Shown here piece after piece: positions 7,675 to 14,027 of a stretch of DNA of 14,027 nucleotides. Position 1 is the first letter of the stretch; the number at the start of each line of letters is the position of its first letter. The position numbers and the translations under genes are program-made. Under the pieces are notes generated by a model. It was not told the origin of the DNA. It saw only the letters and a program-made list of their open reading frames with translations, and searched no databases. Origin of the DNA: an uncultured Flavihumibacter sp. (GTDB taxonomy: Bacteria; Bacteroidota; Bacteroidia; Chitinophagales; Chitinophagaceae); the NCBI GenBank assembly GCA_946482545.1, contig CAMLRX010000129.1:1-14027 (forward strand), written 5' to 3'.

Positions 7675-7682
7675 TACCTTCG
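7675..7682 (+). promoter_or_regulatory. Weak -7 box candidate for the EamA transporter
   Basis: TACCTTCG differs from TAnnTTTG at one of six fixed positions and ends 15 nt before the ATG at 7698, a spacing like that of the better promoters in this window. No convincing -33 element was found. Confidence 0.3.
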
Positions 7683-7697
7683 TGTCCTTTCAATTGT

Positions 7698-8570
7698 ATG
7701 CAGGACAACAAATGGATGAACTGGGTCCTTTTTACAGGGCTCTCGGTAATATGGGGGAGTTCGTTTCAGCTCATGAAAACCGGTATGGAAGCGCTTTCCG
7801 CTTACCAGGTGGCCGCCATCAGGATGGCGAGCGCCGGCATTGTATTGCTGCCTTTTTTTATCCGCGCCTTACGCAACATTCCGAAGCAGAAGATCGGCTT
7901 AATTGTGTGGTCGGGCTTACTGGGTAATTTTTTCCCTTCCTTTCTGTTCTGTATAGCCGAAACTAGGATAGACAGCGCGTTGGCGGGGATTCTTAACGCG
8001 TTAACCCCATTGTTTACCATATTGGTGGGCGTTTCATTCTTCCAGGCGAAAGTATCCTGGAACAAATGGCTCGGGGTGAGTATTGGCTTCGTTGGATTGT
8101 GTTTGTTGTTTCTTTCTAAAGGCATTCCCGACCTCTCTTATGTTTCTTATTCATCGCTGGTATTGGTGGCTACCATCTGTTATGGCCTGAACGTAAACCT
8201 GGTAAGCAGGCATTTACAGGGCATTGATTCCATTCATATCGCTTCTGCGGCATTGGGCTTCCTCCTGCTTCCTGCGCTGCTGATTCTGTTTATTACCGGG
8301 TATTTTAACCTTGATTTTACCGCTACTCCGGTATTGTTTTCTACAGGAGCTTCAGTTGTTTTGGGAGCCCTTGGAACAGCGCTGGCTTCTATTCTTTTTT
8401 ATATGCTGGTGAAGCGTGCGGGGGTGATTTTCTCTTCCATGGTTACTTACGGCATTCCGTTCGTAGCGTTGATCTGGGGATTTCTTGCGCACGAAGAGAT
8501 CACGGTACTCCAGATCGGATGTTTGGGGATTATACTGGCGGGGGTTTGGGTGACGAATAAGAAATTTTGA
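7698..8570 (+). CDS. EamA/DMT-superfamily transporter
   Basis: A 290-residue inner-membrane carrier of the drug/metabolite transporter superfamily (EamA, PF00892). About ten hydrophobic helices form two tandem EamA repeats, roughly 8-140 and 150-286. The first starts with the classic VIWGSSFQLMK (18-28) and has ALTPLFTILVGVSFF (101-115). The second has MLVKRAGVIFSSMVTYGIPFVALIWGFLAHEEI (236-268), the usual penultimate helix region with a conserved Glu-bearing loop. Substrates of such proteins (amino acids, metabolites, exported compounds) cannot be predicted from sequence. The ATG at 7698 is chosen; ATG 7716 is also possible, and upstream codons in frame do not look like protein of this family. 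The gene is divergent from mscL and ends inside the first copy of a 14-bp repeat. Confidence 0.9.
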   Translation: MQDNKWMNWVLFTGLSVIWGSSFQLMKTGMEALSAYQVAAIRMASAGIVLLPFFIRALRNIPKQKIGLIVWSGLLGNFFPSFLFCIAETRIDSALAGILNALTPLFTILVGVSFFQAKVSWNKWLGVSIGFVGLCLLFLSKGIPDLSYVSYSSLVLVATICYGLNVNLVSRHLQGIDSIHIASAALGFLLLPALLILFITGYFNLDFTATPVLFSTGASVVLGALGTALASILFYMLVKRAGVIFSSMVTYGIPFVALIWGFLAHEEITVLQIGCLGIILAGVWVTNKKF

Positions 8571-8590
8571 ATGATGAATTTTGAATGATG
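8563..8590 (+). repeat. Tandem 14-bp repeat (two perfect copies) spanning the EamA stop codon
   Basis: AATTTTGAATGATG occurs at 8563-8576 and again, without spacing, at 8577-8590. The first copy contains the EamA stop codon TGA (8568-8570). A third copy with one change (AATTTCGAATGATG) lies at 8694-8707; copies two and three are both followed by GAT. Members of the same family lie in the opposite orientation at 8739-8777. Confidence 0.85.
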
Positions 8591-8693
8591 GATGGGGCTG
8601 TGGTGTGTTGGCCAGGGCTTGTGGGGGGGCTATTTTGTAAGGAATGGGATATAGAAAGGGTTTGAGAACGGTAATATTCAAATGAGAATGTTG

Positions 8694-8707
8694 AATTTCG
8701 AATGATG
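8694..8707 (+). repeat. Diverged third copy of the 14-bp repeat
   Basis: AATTTCGAATGATG differs by one base from the two perfect copies at 8563-8590 and shares the following GAT with the second copy. It sits alone in the middle of the 208-bp convergent gap between the EamA transporter and the transketolase half. Confidence 0.7.
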
Positions 8708-8738
8708 GATAATTACCTGCTGGCAACGATCCGTATTT

Positions 8739-8777
8739 CATCCAAAATTCAACATCCAAAATTTATCATCCAAAATT
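8739..8777 (-). repeat. Three inverted copies of the 14-bp repeat family, directly after the transketolase stop
   Basis: CATCCAAAATT occurs at 8739-8749, 8753-8763 and 8767-8777, exactly 14 bp apart. On the minus strand these read AATTTTGGATG plus a variable triplet, matching AATTTTGAATGATG of the left array with a G/A change. The array ends one base before the transketolase stop codon (8779-8781). Left and right arrays are therefore inverted and could pair as an imperfect stem in either transcript. Confidence 0.85.
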
Positions 8778-8778
8778 A

Positions 8779-9615
8779 TCAGTAGTCACCCAGTGTTTCT
8801 GGCAACTGAGCCAAAGCTTTGGCGAGTTGTTCATCGTTCGGAGCGATGCCATGCCATTCGTGGCTGCCTTCCATGAAGTCGACGCCGCTTCCCATGGCGG
8901 TCACCATCAGGATCACAACTGGTTTTCCTTTACCGGTGAGGCTCTTGGCTTTATCCAGTGCGGCAATTACTTCATCCATGTCGTTGCCTTTTTCGAGGTG
9001 AACGATTTCCCATCCGAAGGCGGCGAATTTTGCGGCGAGGTCGCCCAGGCTCAATACTTTGCTGGTGGGGCCATCAATTTGCTGACCGTTCCAGTCGATG
9101 GTGGAGATCAGATTGTCCACTTTATTGTGGGCAGCGAACATGATCGCTTCCCATACCTGTCCTTCCTGGAGTTCTCCGTCTCCGTGGAGGGAATAAACAA
9201 GTTGCGGGTCGTTGTCCAGTTTTTTTGTAAGCGCCGCGCCGATGGCCACGCTCATGCCTTGTCCGAGGGAGCCCGAGGCGATTCTTACGCCGGGCAGGTG
9301 CTCGTGGGTGGCGGGGTGGCCCTGCAGGCGGGAGTTCAGTTTCCGGAAAGTAGCCAGTTCTTTTACGTCAAAATACCCGGCTCTTGCGAGGGTTGAATAA
9401 AATAAAGGTGAAATATGTCCGTTTGATAAGAAGAACAAGTCCTCGCCCTTGGCGTCCATATTGAAGGCCGGATCATGTTTCATCTGTTGAAAGTAGAGGG
9501 CCGTAAGAAAATCGGCGCAGCCGAGAGAGCCACCGGGGTGGCCACTGGCGCAGCCGTGAACCATTCTTACGATGTCTCTGCGGATTTGGGTTGCAATGTC
9601 TTTTAAAGCTGGCAT
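8779..9615 (-). CDS. Transketolase, N-terminal subunit (split enzyme)
   Basis: This is the thiamine-diphosphate-binding half of a split transketolase, which moves two-carbon units between sugar phosphates in the non-oxidative pentose phosphate pathway. The 278 residues end where the PP domain of full-length transketolase (about 660 residues) ends. Key motifs are GCASGHPGGSLGCADFLTALYF (21-42; H26), LSNGHISP (63-70; H67), GSLGQGMSVAIG (115-126) and the cofactor/Mg motif GDGELQEGQVWEA (145-157) with N176. HEWHGIAP lies near 252-259. The pyrimidine-binding C-terminal subunit, which supplies the catalytic Glu, is needed for activity and is not in the window: the next gene downstream is convergent EamA. 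The ATG at 9613-9615 fits the family and has a -7 box 22 nt upstream. Confidence 0.95.
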   Translation of the reverse strand: MPALKDIATQIRRDIVRMVHGCASGHPGGSLGCADFLTALYFQQMKHDPAFNMDAKGEDLFFLSNGHISPLFYSTLARAGYFDVKELATFRKLNSRLQGHPATHEHLPGVRIASGSLGQGMSVAIGAALTKKLDNDPQLVYSLHGDGELQEGQVWEAIMFAAHNKVDNLISTIDWNGQQIDGPTSKVLSLGDLAAKFAAFGWEIVHLEKGNDMDEVIAALDKAKSLTGKGKPVVILMVTAMGSGVDFMEGSHEWHGIAPNDEQLAKALAQLPETLGDY

Positions 9616-9637
9616 GTTCGTTTTGTTTTGAAGATTA

Positions 9638-9645
9638 CAAAACTA
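9638..9645 (-). promoter_or_regulatory. Predicted -7 box for the transketolase subunit
   Basis: The minus strand reads TAGTTTTG, an exact TAnnTTTG match, 22 nt before the ATG. The leader between is A-rich (CAAAACAAAACG) and has no Shine-Dalgarno-like site, as is common in Bacteroidota. No clear -33 element was found. Confidence 0.5.
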
Positions 9646-9738
9646 AGGTATTACAATTTTAAATGTATTAAGAAATTGAACCTGCGGGCCTGGTTTTTGC
9701 AACTGGATAAATGACGGATGTAGGTGATTTTGTGTAGA

Positions 9739-9757
9739 ATGCCACAATTAATGGCAT
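9739..9757. promoter_or_regulatory. Dyad upstream of the wecA-like promoter, possible operator
   Basis: ATGCCA (9739-9744) and TGGCAT (9752-9757) are perfect 6-bp inverted arms around the 7-nt centre CAATTAA. The site lies 28 bp upstream of the wecA-like -7 box and inside the divergent gap with the transketolase gene. Arms this short arise often by chance. Confidence 0.25.
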
Positions 9758-9785
9758 GTTAATGGGCCGTTAGGATTTTAAGTTA

Positions 9786-9793
9786 TAATTTTG
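9786..9793 (+). promoter_or_regulatory. Predicted -7 box for the wecA-like gene
   Basis: TAATTTTG is an exact TAnnTTTG match ending 23 nt before the ATG at 9817. A matching -33 element is not obvious. With the transketolase box on the other strand it makes this 201-bp gap a divergent promoter region. Confidence 0.5.
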
Positions 9794-9816
9794 TTCACGC
9801 ATATATCCACAACCGC

Positions 9817-10941
9817 ATGTTTGATGTAATACTCTCACTCTCTCTTTCCTTTGCGATCACATTCTTATCCATACCTGTCATTATCCGGGTGGCGGAAATG
9901 AAAAAGTTATTTGATGTTCCCGATGCCAGGAAAGTACACATCAATCCGATTCCTTCACTGGGGGGACTGGGTATTTTTGCAGGCTTCATTCTGGCTATTC
10001 TTATCAGCCTGCCTCCGGGAAGCGCTCCTGAATTTCAGTATTATATCGCTGCGGCCTTTATCATTTTTTTCCTGGGTATTAAGGACGATATCCTGGTGAT
10101 TTCTCCCGTAAAGAAGTTCATTGGGCAATTACTAGCCGCGTTCATCATTGTGTATAAGGGCGGTGTTCAGATCAAAAGTATGCACGGTTTCTTAGGCGTG
10201 TACGATATGCCCGAAATGTTTAGTCTGGCACTTACTTACTTCACTATCATAGTGATAATCAACTCTTTCAACCTTATCGACGGAATTGATGGTCTGGCAG
10301 GTAGCCTGGCGGTGCTTTCTGCTTCACTCTTCGGACTTTACTTTATTGCAGTGGAGCAAACCAGTTATGCTATCCTTTCTTTCGCACTTTCCGGCAGCAT
10401 GCTGGCTTTCCTGATATTCAACTTCAGCCCTGCCCGTATATTCATGGGCGACACCGGCTCGTTGCTGACGGGATTGGTGGCGGCTATATTGGTGATAAAA
10501 TTCATCAATGTTTCCGACCAGAGTTCCGCTCTTCCCGTACCCGCGGCTCCTGCGGTTGGTTTTTCCATTCTCATTATTCCACTGGTAGATACGTTACGCG
10601 TATTCAGCGTACGCATGTTGCACAGGCGTTCTCCTTTCAGCCCCGACAGGAACCATGTGCACCATTTATTGCTCGATTATGGCATGACGCACCGCACCAT
10701 TACGCTTGTGCTGGTGTCGCTGAACGTTGTATTTATCCTGATTGCCACTTTCCTCGGACAGTTGATCGGCTGTACAGCTACGATATGTACCATGATCGCA
10801 CTGGCTTATGCAAGTTTCTCCATTGCCTGGTACTATAAGCCCCGCCCGCGCTTTTTTGTGGCCAAAAGTAAGGAGCAGGAGGAAGCTACGCTTATCGCGA
10901 AACGTTCCCTTTTTACTTTCACGAAAGAAAAACTGCAATAG
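9817..10941 (+). CDS. WecA/MraY-family undecaprenyl-phosphate sugar-1-phosphate transferase
   Basis: An integral inner-membrane enzyme that transfers a sugar 1-phosphate (in WecA, GlcNAc-1-P from UDP-GlcNAc) to undecaprenyl phosphate, starting a lipid-linked glycan. The 374 residues hold about ten or eleven hydrophobic helices. Family motifs are HINPIPSLGGLGIF (41-54), GIKDDILVISPVKKF (87-101; D90/D91), the NSFNLIDGIDGLAG loop (149-162), FMGDTGSLLTG (209-219; D212) and the HRRSPFSPDRNHVHHLL cytosolic loop (269-285), whose His cluster is typical of WecA/TagO rather than MraY. A polar C-terminal tail (about 345-374) is not part of the core fold. The actual sugar and glycan are unknown, and no glycosyltransferase cluster is adjacent, so I give no gene symbol. 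frr follows after 55 bp with its own promoter. Confidence 0.92.
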   Translation: MFDVILSLSLSFAITFLSIPVIIRVAEMKKLFDVPDARKVHINPIPSLGGLGIFAGFILAILISLPPGSAPEFQYYIAAAFIIFFLGIKDDILVISPVKKFIGQLLAAFIIVYKGGVQIKSMHGFLGVYDMPEMFSLALTYFTIIVIINSFNLIDGIDGLAGSLAVLSASLFGLYFIAVEQTSYAILSFALSGSMLAFLIFNFSPARIFMGDTGSLLTGLVAAILVIKFINVSDQSSALPVPAAPAVGFSILIIPLVDTLRVFSVRMLHRRSPFSPDRNHVHHLLLDYGMTHRTITLVLVSLNVVFILIATFLGQLIGCTATICTMIALAYASFSIAWYYKPRPRFFVAKSKEQEEATLIAKRSLFTFTKEKLQ

Positions 10942-10968
10942 GTTCGGGCATAATTGCAAGGTGTTCAG

Positions 10969-10976
10969 TAGCTTTG
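10969..10976 (+). promoter_or_regulatory. Predicted -7 box for frr
   Basis: TAGCTTTG is an exact TAnnTTTG match in the 55-bp gap behind the wecA-like gene, ending 20 nt before the frr ATG. This suggests frr is transcribed independently of its upstream neighbour, although read-through is also possible. Confidence 0.5.
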
Positions 10977-10996
10977 CTCCGCACAACTGAATCTAT

Positions 10997-11560
10997 ATGT
11001 CTGAAGAATTATCCATGATACTAGACGATGCGAAGGAAACCATGCACAAGGCCCTGGAGCATCTGGAACAGGAATTAGGTAAGATCCGCGCCGGAAAGGC
11101 CAACCCGCAAATGCTGGATGGTATTCACGTGGATTATTATGGAAGTCCCACCATTTTAAACCAGGTGGCCAACGTAAGCGTGATGGATGCCCGCACCCTT
11201 ACGATCCAGCCCTGGGAAAGAAACATGATTCAGCCCATTGAACGTGCCATCATGGCCGCAAACATAGGCGTTACCCCACAGAACGATGGTAACGTGATCC
11301 GTATATTTCTCCCCCCACTCACAGAGGAACGCCGCCGCGAACTCGTAAAAAGAGCCGCTGGTGAAGGCGAAAGCTGCAAAGTGGCCATCCGGAACATCCG
11401 CAGGGATGCCATTGAACAGGTGAAAAAATTGCAGAAAGATGGGCTGAGTGAAGATGCCGCAAAAGATGCTGAAAAAGACATCCAGGACCTCACCGATAAG
11501 CATATCGCTATCGTGGAGAAGCATCTTGGGGTGAAAGAAAAAGAGATCATGGCGGTATAA
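10997..11560 (+). CDS. frr: Ribosome recycling factor
   Basis: RRF works with EF-G to split the post-termination ribosome into subunits; it is essential in the cytoplasm. The 187 residues match the usual 185. The helical stem domain is formed by residues about 1-29 and 105-187, and the small second domain by about 30-104. Recognisable stretches are LGKIRAGKANPQMLDGIHVDYYGSPT (27-52), with the conserved Arg of IRAG; then VSVMDARTLTIQPWE, PQNDGNVIRIFLPPLTEERR and the C-terminal DIQDLTDKHIAIVEKHLGVKEKEIM. In many bacteria frr follows pyrH, but here it follows a wecA-like gene. It converges on ppk2 with only 5 bp between stop codons, and I see no terminator between them. Confidence 0.98.
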   Translation: MSEELSMILDDAKETMHKALEHLEQELGKIRAGKANPQMLDGIHVDYYGSPTILNQVANVSVMDARTLTIQPWERNMIQPIERAIMAANIGVTPQNDGNVIRIFLPPLTEERRRELVKRAAGEGESCKVAIRNIRRDAIEQVKKLQKDGLSEDAAKDAEKDIQDLTDKHIAIVEKHLGVKEKEIMAV

Positions 11561-11565
11561 GCCGG

Positions 11566-12447
11566 TCACTCTTTCAGCAACATTGCTTTGGCTTTCTCCA
11601 ATTCAGCTTTGGTTTCCGCATTTACTTCGGGATAACTCAGTTTTAATTTTTTGAACTGGCTTTCCAGTATTTCCGCAATGGCCAGCCTGGTAAACCATTT
11701 ATCGTCGGCAGGAACAATGTACCATGGCGCGAAACTGGTGCTGGTAGCGGTTATGGCTGCTTCGTAGGCAGATTGGTATTCATCCCACAATGCCCTTTCT
11801 TTCAGGTCGCCGAAAGAGAATTTCCAGTTCTTGGAAGGGTCTTCGATTCTTTCCAGGAAACGTTTCTTTTGTTCGTCTTTTGAAACGTGGAGGAATATTT
11901 TAATGATGACGGTCCCGTTTTCGGCCAGGTTTTTTTCGAAGCTTCGGATCTGGTCCATTCTTTTTTCCCAGAATTCGGGGGTGATGTCTTTTACTGAATC
12001 GATACCGGGAATTTTTTCGTTGAGGATGTACTCGGGGTGTACCCTGGTAACGAGTACATTTTCATAATGAGACCGGTTGAAGATGCCGATTTCACCCCGG
12101 CCGGGCAGTTCTTTGTAGTGTCTCCAGAAATAATCGTGGTCCAGTTCGGTGCTGTTCGGCACCTTGAAGTTGGCCACTTTAACGCCGGAGGGGTTCATGC
12201 CGCTCATGATGTGCTTGATGGCGCTGTCTTTCCCCGCGGCATCCATGGCCTGTAGTACAACCAGTACGCGGTATTCATCGTGTGCATACAGGATATCCTG
12301 CAGGTCGGCGAGTTGTTGCTTGCTTTTTTCAAGCAGTTTTTCAGCTGCCTCCTTGTTGAGCGTTTTCCCGGTGTAAGCGGTGGGGAATTTGCTCAGTTTG
12401 CACTTTTTCCCTTCTTTGGAGAGGAAGTCGGGGGCCTTTATTTTCAT
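11566..12447 (-). CDS. ppk2: Polyphosphate kinase 2 family protein (polyP:nucleotide phosphotransferase)
   Basis: PPK2 enzymes use inorganic polyphosphate to phosphorylate nucleotides (NDP to NTP, and in some classes NMP to NDP) in the cytoplasm. With the ATG at 12445-12447 the protein has 293 residues, about the size of single-domain PPK2 proteins. Visible motifs are Walker A in LQAMDAAGKDSAIKH (65-79), Walker B region IGIFNRSHYENVLVTRVHPE (120-139) and the lid-module basic stretch ERIEDPSKNWKFSFGDLKER (199-218). PADDKWFTRLAIAEIL follows, with a Lys-rich tail. Length and Bacteroidota origin suggest class II or III; the class cannot be settled by eye. A GTG at 12496-12498 would add 17 residues and overlap lpxD by 11 bp; I prefer the ATG because GGAAAA lies 8 nt upstream of it. 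It follows lpxD on the same strand, probably co-transcribed. Confidence 0.92.
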   Translation of the reverse strand: MKIKAPDFLSKEGKKCKLSKFPTAYTGKTLNKEAAEKLLEKSKQQLADLQDILYAHDEYRVLVVLQAMDAAGKDSAIKHIMSGMNPSGVKVANFKVPNSTELDHDYFWRHYKELPGRGEIGIFNRSHYENVLVTRVHPEYILNEKIPGIDSVKDITPEFWEKRMDQIRSFEKNLAENGTVIIKIFLHVSKDEQKKRFLERIEDPSKNWKFSFGDLKERALWDEYQSAYEAAITATSTSFAPWYIVPADDKWFTRLAIAEILESQFKKLKLSYPEVNAETKAELEKAKAMLLKE

Positions 12448-12487
12448 CTGAAGATTTTTCCAGGTTGCGGTCACCCGCTCTTCGGGG

Positions 12488-13552
12488 TCATCCTTCACTG
12501 TTGAGAACGGAACGTTCTTCCAGCAGCACTTTCACTGCTTGTTCCAGTTCTTTCAATCTTTTTTCCAGGTCGGGAAGGTTCCTGCTGAGGGCCTGGCTCC
12601 TTAACGCGCTGGTATAATCGAAAGCGGGGCTTCCGGTCACGGCGGCGTTCGGGGTCTTGATGGTTTTGCTTACCCCGCTCTGGGCGTTGATGCGTGCGCC
12701 ATCCGCGATCTGGATATGCCCCACAATACCGGCCTGTCCGCCGATCATCACATTGTTGCCGAGTTTTGTGCTGCCGCTTACCCCGGCCTGGGCTGCGATC
12801 ACCGTATTATTGCCAACTTCCACGTTGTGGGCGATCTGGATCAGGTTGTCCAGTTTAGCGCCTGATTTTACGAGTGTTGAACCTATTGTTGCGCGGTCTA
12901 TTGTAGCGTTTGCGCCAATTTCTACATTGTCTTCAATTACAACGTTCCCGATCTGAGGCACTTTGCGGAAACTTCCGTCCGACTGGGGCGCGAAGCCGAA
13001 ACCATCACTGCCGATCACTGTTCCTGCGTGAACGGACACATTGTTGCCAAGGCGGCAGCCGTGGTACACTTTTACGCCGGGGTGAAGAATGCAGTTGTCA
13101 CCAATGGTCACATTATCACCAATGAACACCTGGGGAAATACCTTCACGTTCTTCCCCAGTTTTACGTTTTCACCAATGTATGCGAAGGTGCCGATGTAAC
13201 AATTTTCTCCCATGGCCGCGGTACTGGCCACATAAGAGGGTTGCTGGATGCCGGAAAGCTGCTGCGTCATCATCTCCTGGTATTTGGAGAGCAGGGCTGC
13301 GAAGGCAGAATACGCATCGGGCACCCGCAGCAACGTGGCGTTCACGGCCTGACGCACCTGTTGGGCTTCGTTGATAATTACAATGGATGCACCGGTGGTA
13401 TATAAGTATTCCTCGTATTTAGGATTTGCCAGAAAGGCCAGCTGGCCGGCTTTTGCTTCCTCGATCTTACCAAAATCATTCACGGTCGCTTCCGGGTCTC
13501 CCTCTACTTTGGCCTGGATGAGCATGGCTATTTGTGCGGCGCTGAATTGCAT
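12488..13552 (-). CDS. lpxD: UDP-3-O-(3-hydroxyacyl)glucosamine N-acyltransferase
   Basis: LpxD adds the second 3-hydroxyacyl chain, from acyl-ACP, to UDP-3-O-acyl-glucosamine in lipid A synthesis, showing a Gram-negative envelope. The 354 residues match the usual 340-350. Residues 1-100 are the uridine-binding domain (GQLAFLANPKYEEYLYTT near 36-53). Residues about 105-310 are a left-handed beta-helix of hexapeptide repeats (IGENVKLGKNVKVFP, IGDNVTIGDNCILHPGV). Also visible are GSDGFGFAP (181-189) and the catalytic H242 in IQIAHNVEVG. A C-terminal helix (about 325-350) completes the fold. The ATG at 13550-13552 gives the standard N-terminus MQFSAAQIA. The HD gene ends 63 bp upstream on the same strand, in an AT-rich gap without a clear promoter. 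lpxC, a usual Bacteroidota neighbour, is not downstream; ppk2 is. Confidence 0.97.
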   Translation of the reverse strand: MQFSAAQIAMLIQAKVEGDPEATVNDFGKIEEAKAGQLAFLANPKYEEYLYTTGASIVIINEAQQVRQAVNATLLRVPDAYSAFAALLSKYQEMMTQQLSGIQQPSYVASTAAMGENCYIGTFAYIGENVKLGKNVKVFPQVFIGDNVTIGDNCILHPGVKVYHGCRLGNNVSVHAGTVIGSDGFGFAPQSDGSFRKVPQIGNVVIEDNVEIGANATIDRATIGSTLVKSGAKLDNLIQIAHNVEVGNNTVIAAQAGVSGSTKLGNNVMIGGQAGIVGHIQIADGARINAQSGVSKTIKTPNAAVTGSPAFDYTSALRSQALSRNLPDLEKRLKELEQAVKVLLEERSVLNSEG

Positions 13553-13615
13553 AGAATATTTTATTCTTATATACTTATTTTGACAACAAACTATATTATA
13601 ACAACCGGATCTACA

Positions 13616-14027
13616 TTAACCCTTATAACAAATGTAGAATTTTTTAACCGGAGCAGAGAGGTGGTGGTGAATAAGGGCATTGTCCACCTCCGAAATTCCT
13701 TTCACCGATCCGTCCTTGAACAGAATATTGATGCCTTCTTCCCCGGGTTGGTACATGGTACTTTCCGTTTCACCTGAGAAAAAATAATATTTAAGTTCAT
13801 TTTCTCTAATCCCCTGGTTTTGACAAATAGTATGCCTCAAGGGCTGCACGAAGCTTTCATCAAATGGTTTTGCCTGAAGTTTAACTTTGTACAGGTTGCG
13901 TTCTGTTAGAAAACGACAAAGTTGGGAAAGAATTTTGTCCGGATGGAACATCCATGTTTTTACCGCCGCGAGAATATCGGCATCATCGAGCAGGCAGAAG
14001 TGTAAAAGGTTGGTTTTCAACAGGTCT
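13616..14027 (-). CDS. C-terminal part of an HD-superfamily phosphohydrolase (partial, 5' end outside window)
   Basis: An open frame runs from the right window edge for 136 codons to a TAA at 13616-13618. Its start and HD metal-binding residues lie outside the window. Visible stretches are LLHFCLLDDADILAAVKTWMFHPDKIL near the edge, FLTERNLYKVKLQAKPF in the middle, and the end ISEVDNALIHHHLSAPVKKFYICY. These resemble the C-terminal region of COG1078-type HD phosphohydrolases (dGTPase-like), a family I recall being encoded directly upstream of lpxD in many Bacteroidota; that position matches here. An internal TTG at 14018-14020 is unlikely to be the real start because the upstream codons continue the same pattern. 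The substrate is unknown. Assignment rests on C-terminal similarity and gene order only. Confidence 0.65.
   Translation of the reverse strand, partial: DLLKTNLLHFCLLDDADILAAVKTWMFHPDKILSQLCRFLTERNLYKVKLQAKPFDESFVQPLRHTICQNQGIRENELKYYFFSGETESTMYQPGEEGINILFKDGSVKGISEVDNALIHHHLSAPVKKFYICYKG

Noticed and set aside
7583..7711. N-terminal extension of mscL by 43 codons
   Set aside because: The residues are not MscL-like, whereas the ATG at 7582 gives the canonical MscL start and length.
8352..8759. A 135-codon minus-strand open frame across the EamA end and the intergenic repeats
   Set aside because: Its middle is translated 14-bp repeat (SFKIHHSKFLI-like) and its end is antisense to EamA. The repeat period is not a multiple of three, and nothing else supports a gene.
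13596..13631. Repeated TTATAACAA at 13596-13604 and 13623-13631
   Set aside because: Nine-base AT-rich repeat in an AT-rich gap; the second copy overlaps the HD gene's coding end, and chance explains it.
1..14027. CRISPR array, transposon, phage genes, toxin-antitoxin or defence system
   Set aside because: No regularly spaced repeats with unique spacers, transposase motifs, terminal inverted repeats or phage proteins are visible; nearly all of the DNA is ordinary coding sequence.

Overview
The window looks like a chromosomal segment from a Bacteroidota bacterium, most likely Chitinophagales/Chitinophagaceae-like. Supporting signs are a LytS/LytTR two-component pair of the Bacteroidota type, a DUF3078 outer-membrane-like protein, a secreted lamin-tail protein with a type IX secretion (T9SS) sorting-type C-terminus, a split transketolase, and repeated TAnnTTTG -7 promoter elements without clear Shine-Dalgarno sites. 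Order and family placement is inferred from the gene set; no database search was possible.

Layout: a two-component operon on the minus strand (sensor kinase, then LytTR regulator cut by the left edge) occupies 1-1826. A plus-strand pair follows: a TTG-initiated secreted LTD/SprB-like/T9SS protein (2028-3329) and dxs (3420-5351). dxs runs tail to tail into a minus-strand block of scpA, a DUF3078 gene and mscL (5340-7582). mscL is divergent from a plus-strand EamA transporter (7698-8570), which converges on the N-terminal half of a split transketolase (8779-9615, minus). The transketolase is divergent from a WecA/MraY-type glycosyl-1-phosphate transferase (9817-10941), followed by frr (10997-11560). 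frr converges on a minus-strand group of ppk2, lpxD and the end of an HD-domain phosphohydrolase cut by the right edge (11566-14027). No intergenic stretch exceeds about 210 bases.

Most genes are housekeeping: isoprenoid precursors (dxs), pentose phosphate metabolism (transketolase), chromosome segregation (scpA), translation (frr), lipid A (lpxD), lipid-linked glycan initiation (wecA-like), osmotic safety valve (mscL) and polyphosphate/nucleotide balance (ppk2). I see no CRISPR array, transposase, phage gene, tRNA, rRNA or defence system, and no convincing new multi-gene system.

The signals most worth a second look are non-coding: a 14-bp-period repeat family in opposite orientations directly after the stop codons of two convergent genes; a 12-bp perfect palindrome forming the shared 3' ends of dxs and scpA, so both proteins end Leu-Leu-Gln; a strong hairpin at the predicted 5' end of the DUF3078 mRNA; and a set of short-leader promoters, one possibly giving a leaderless scpA message.
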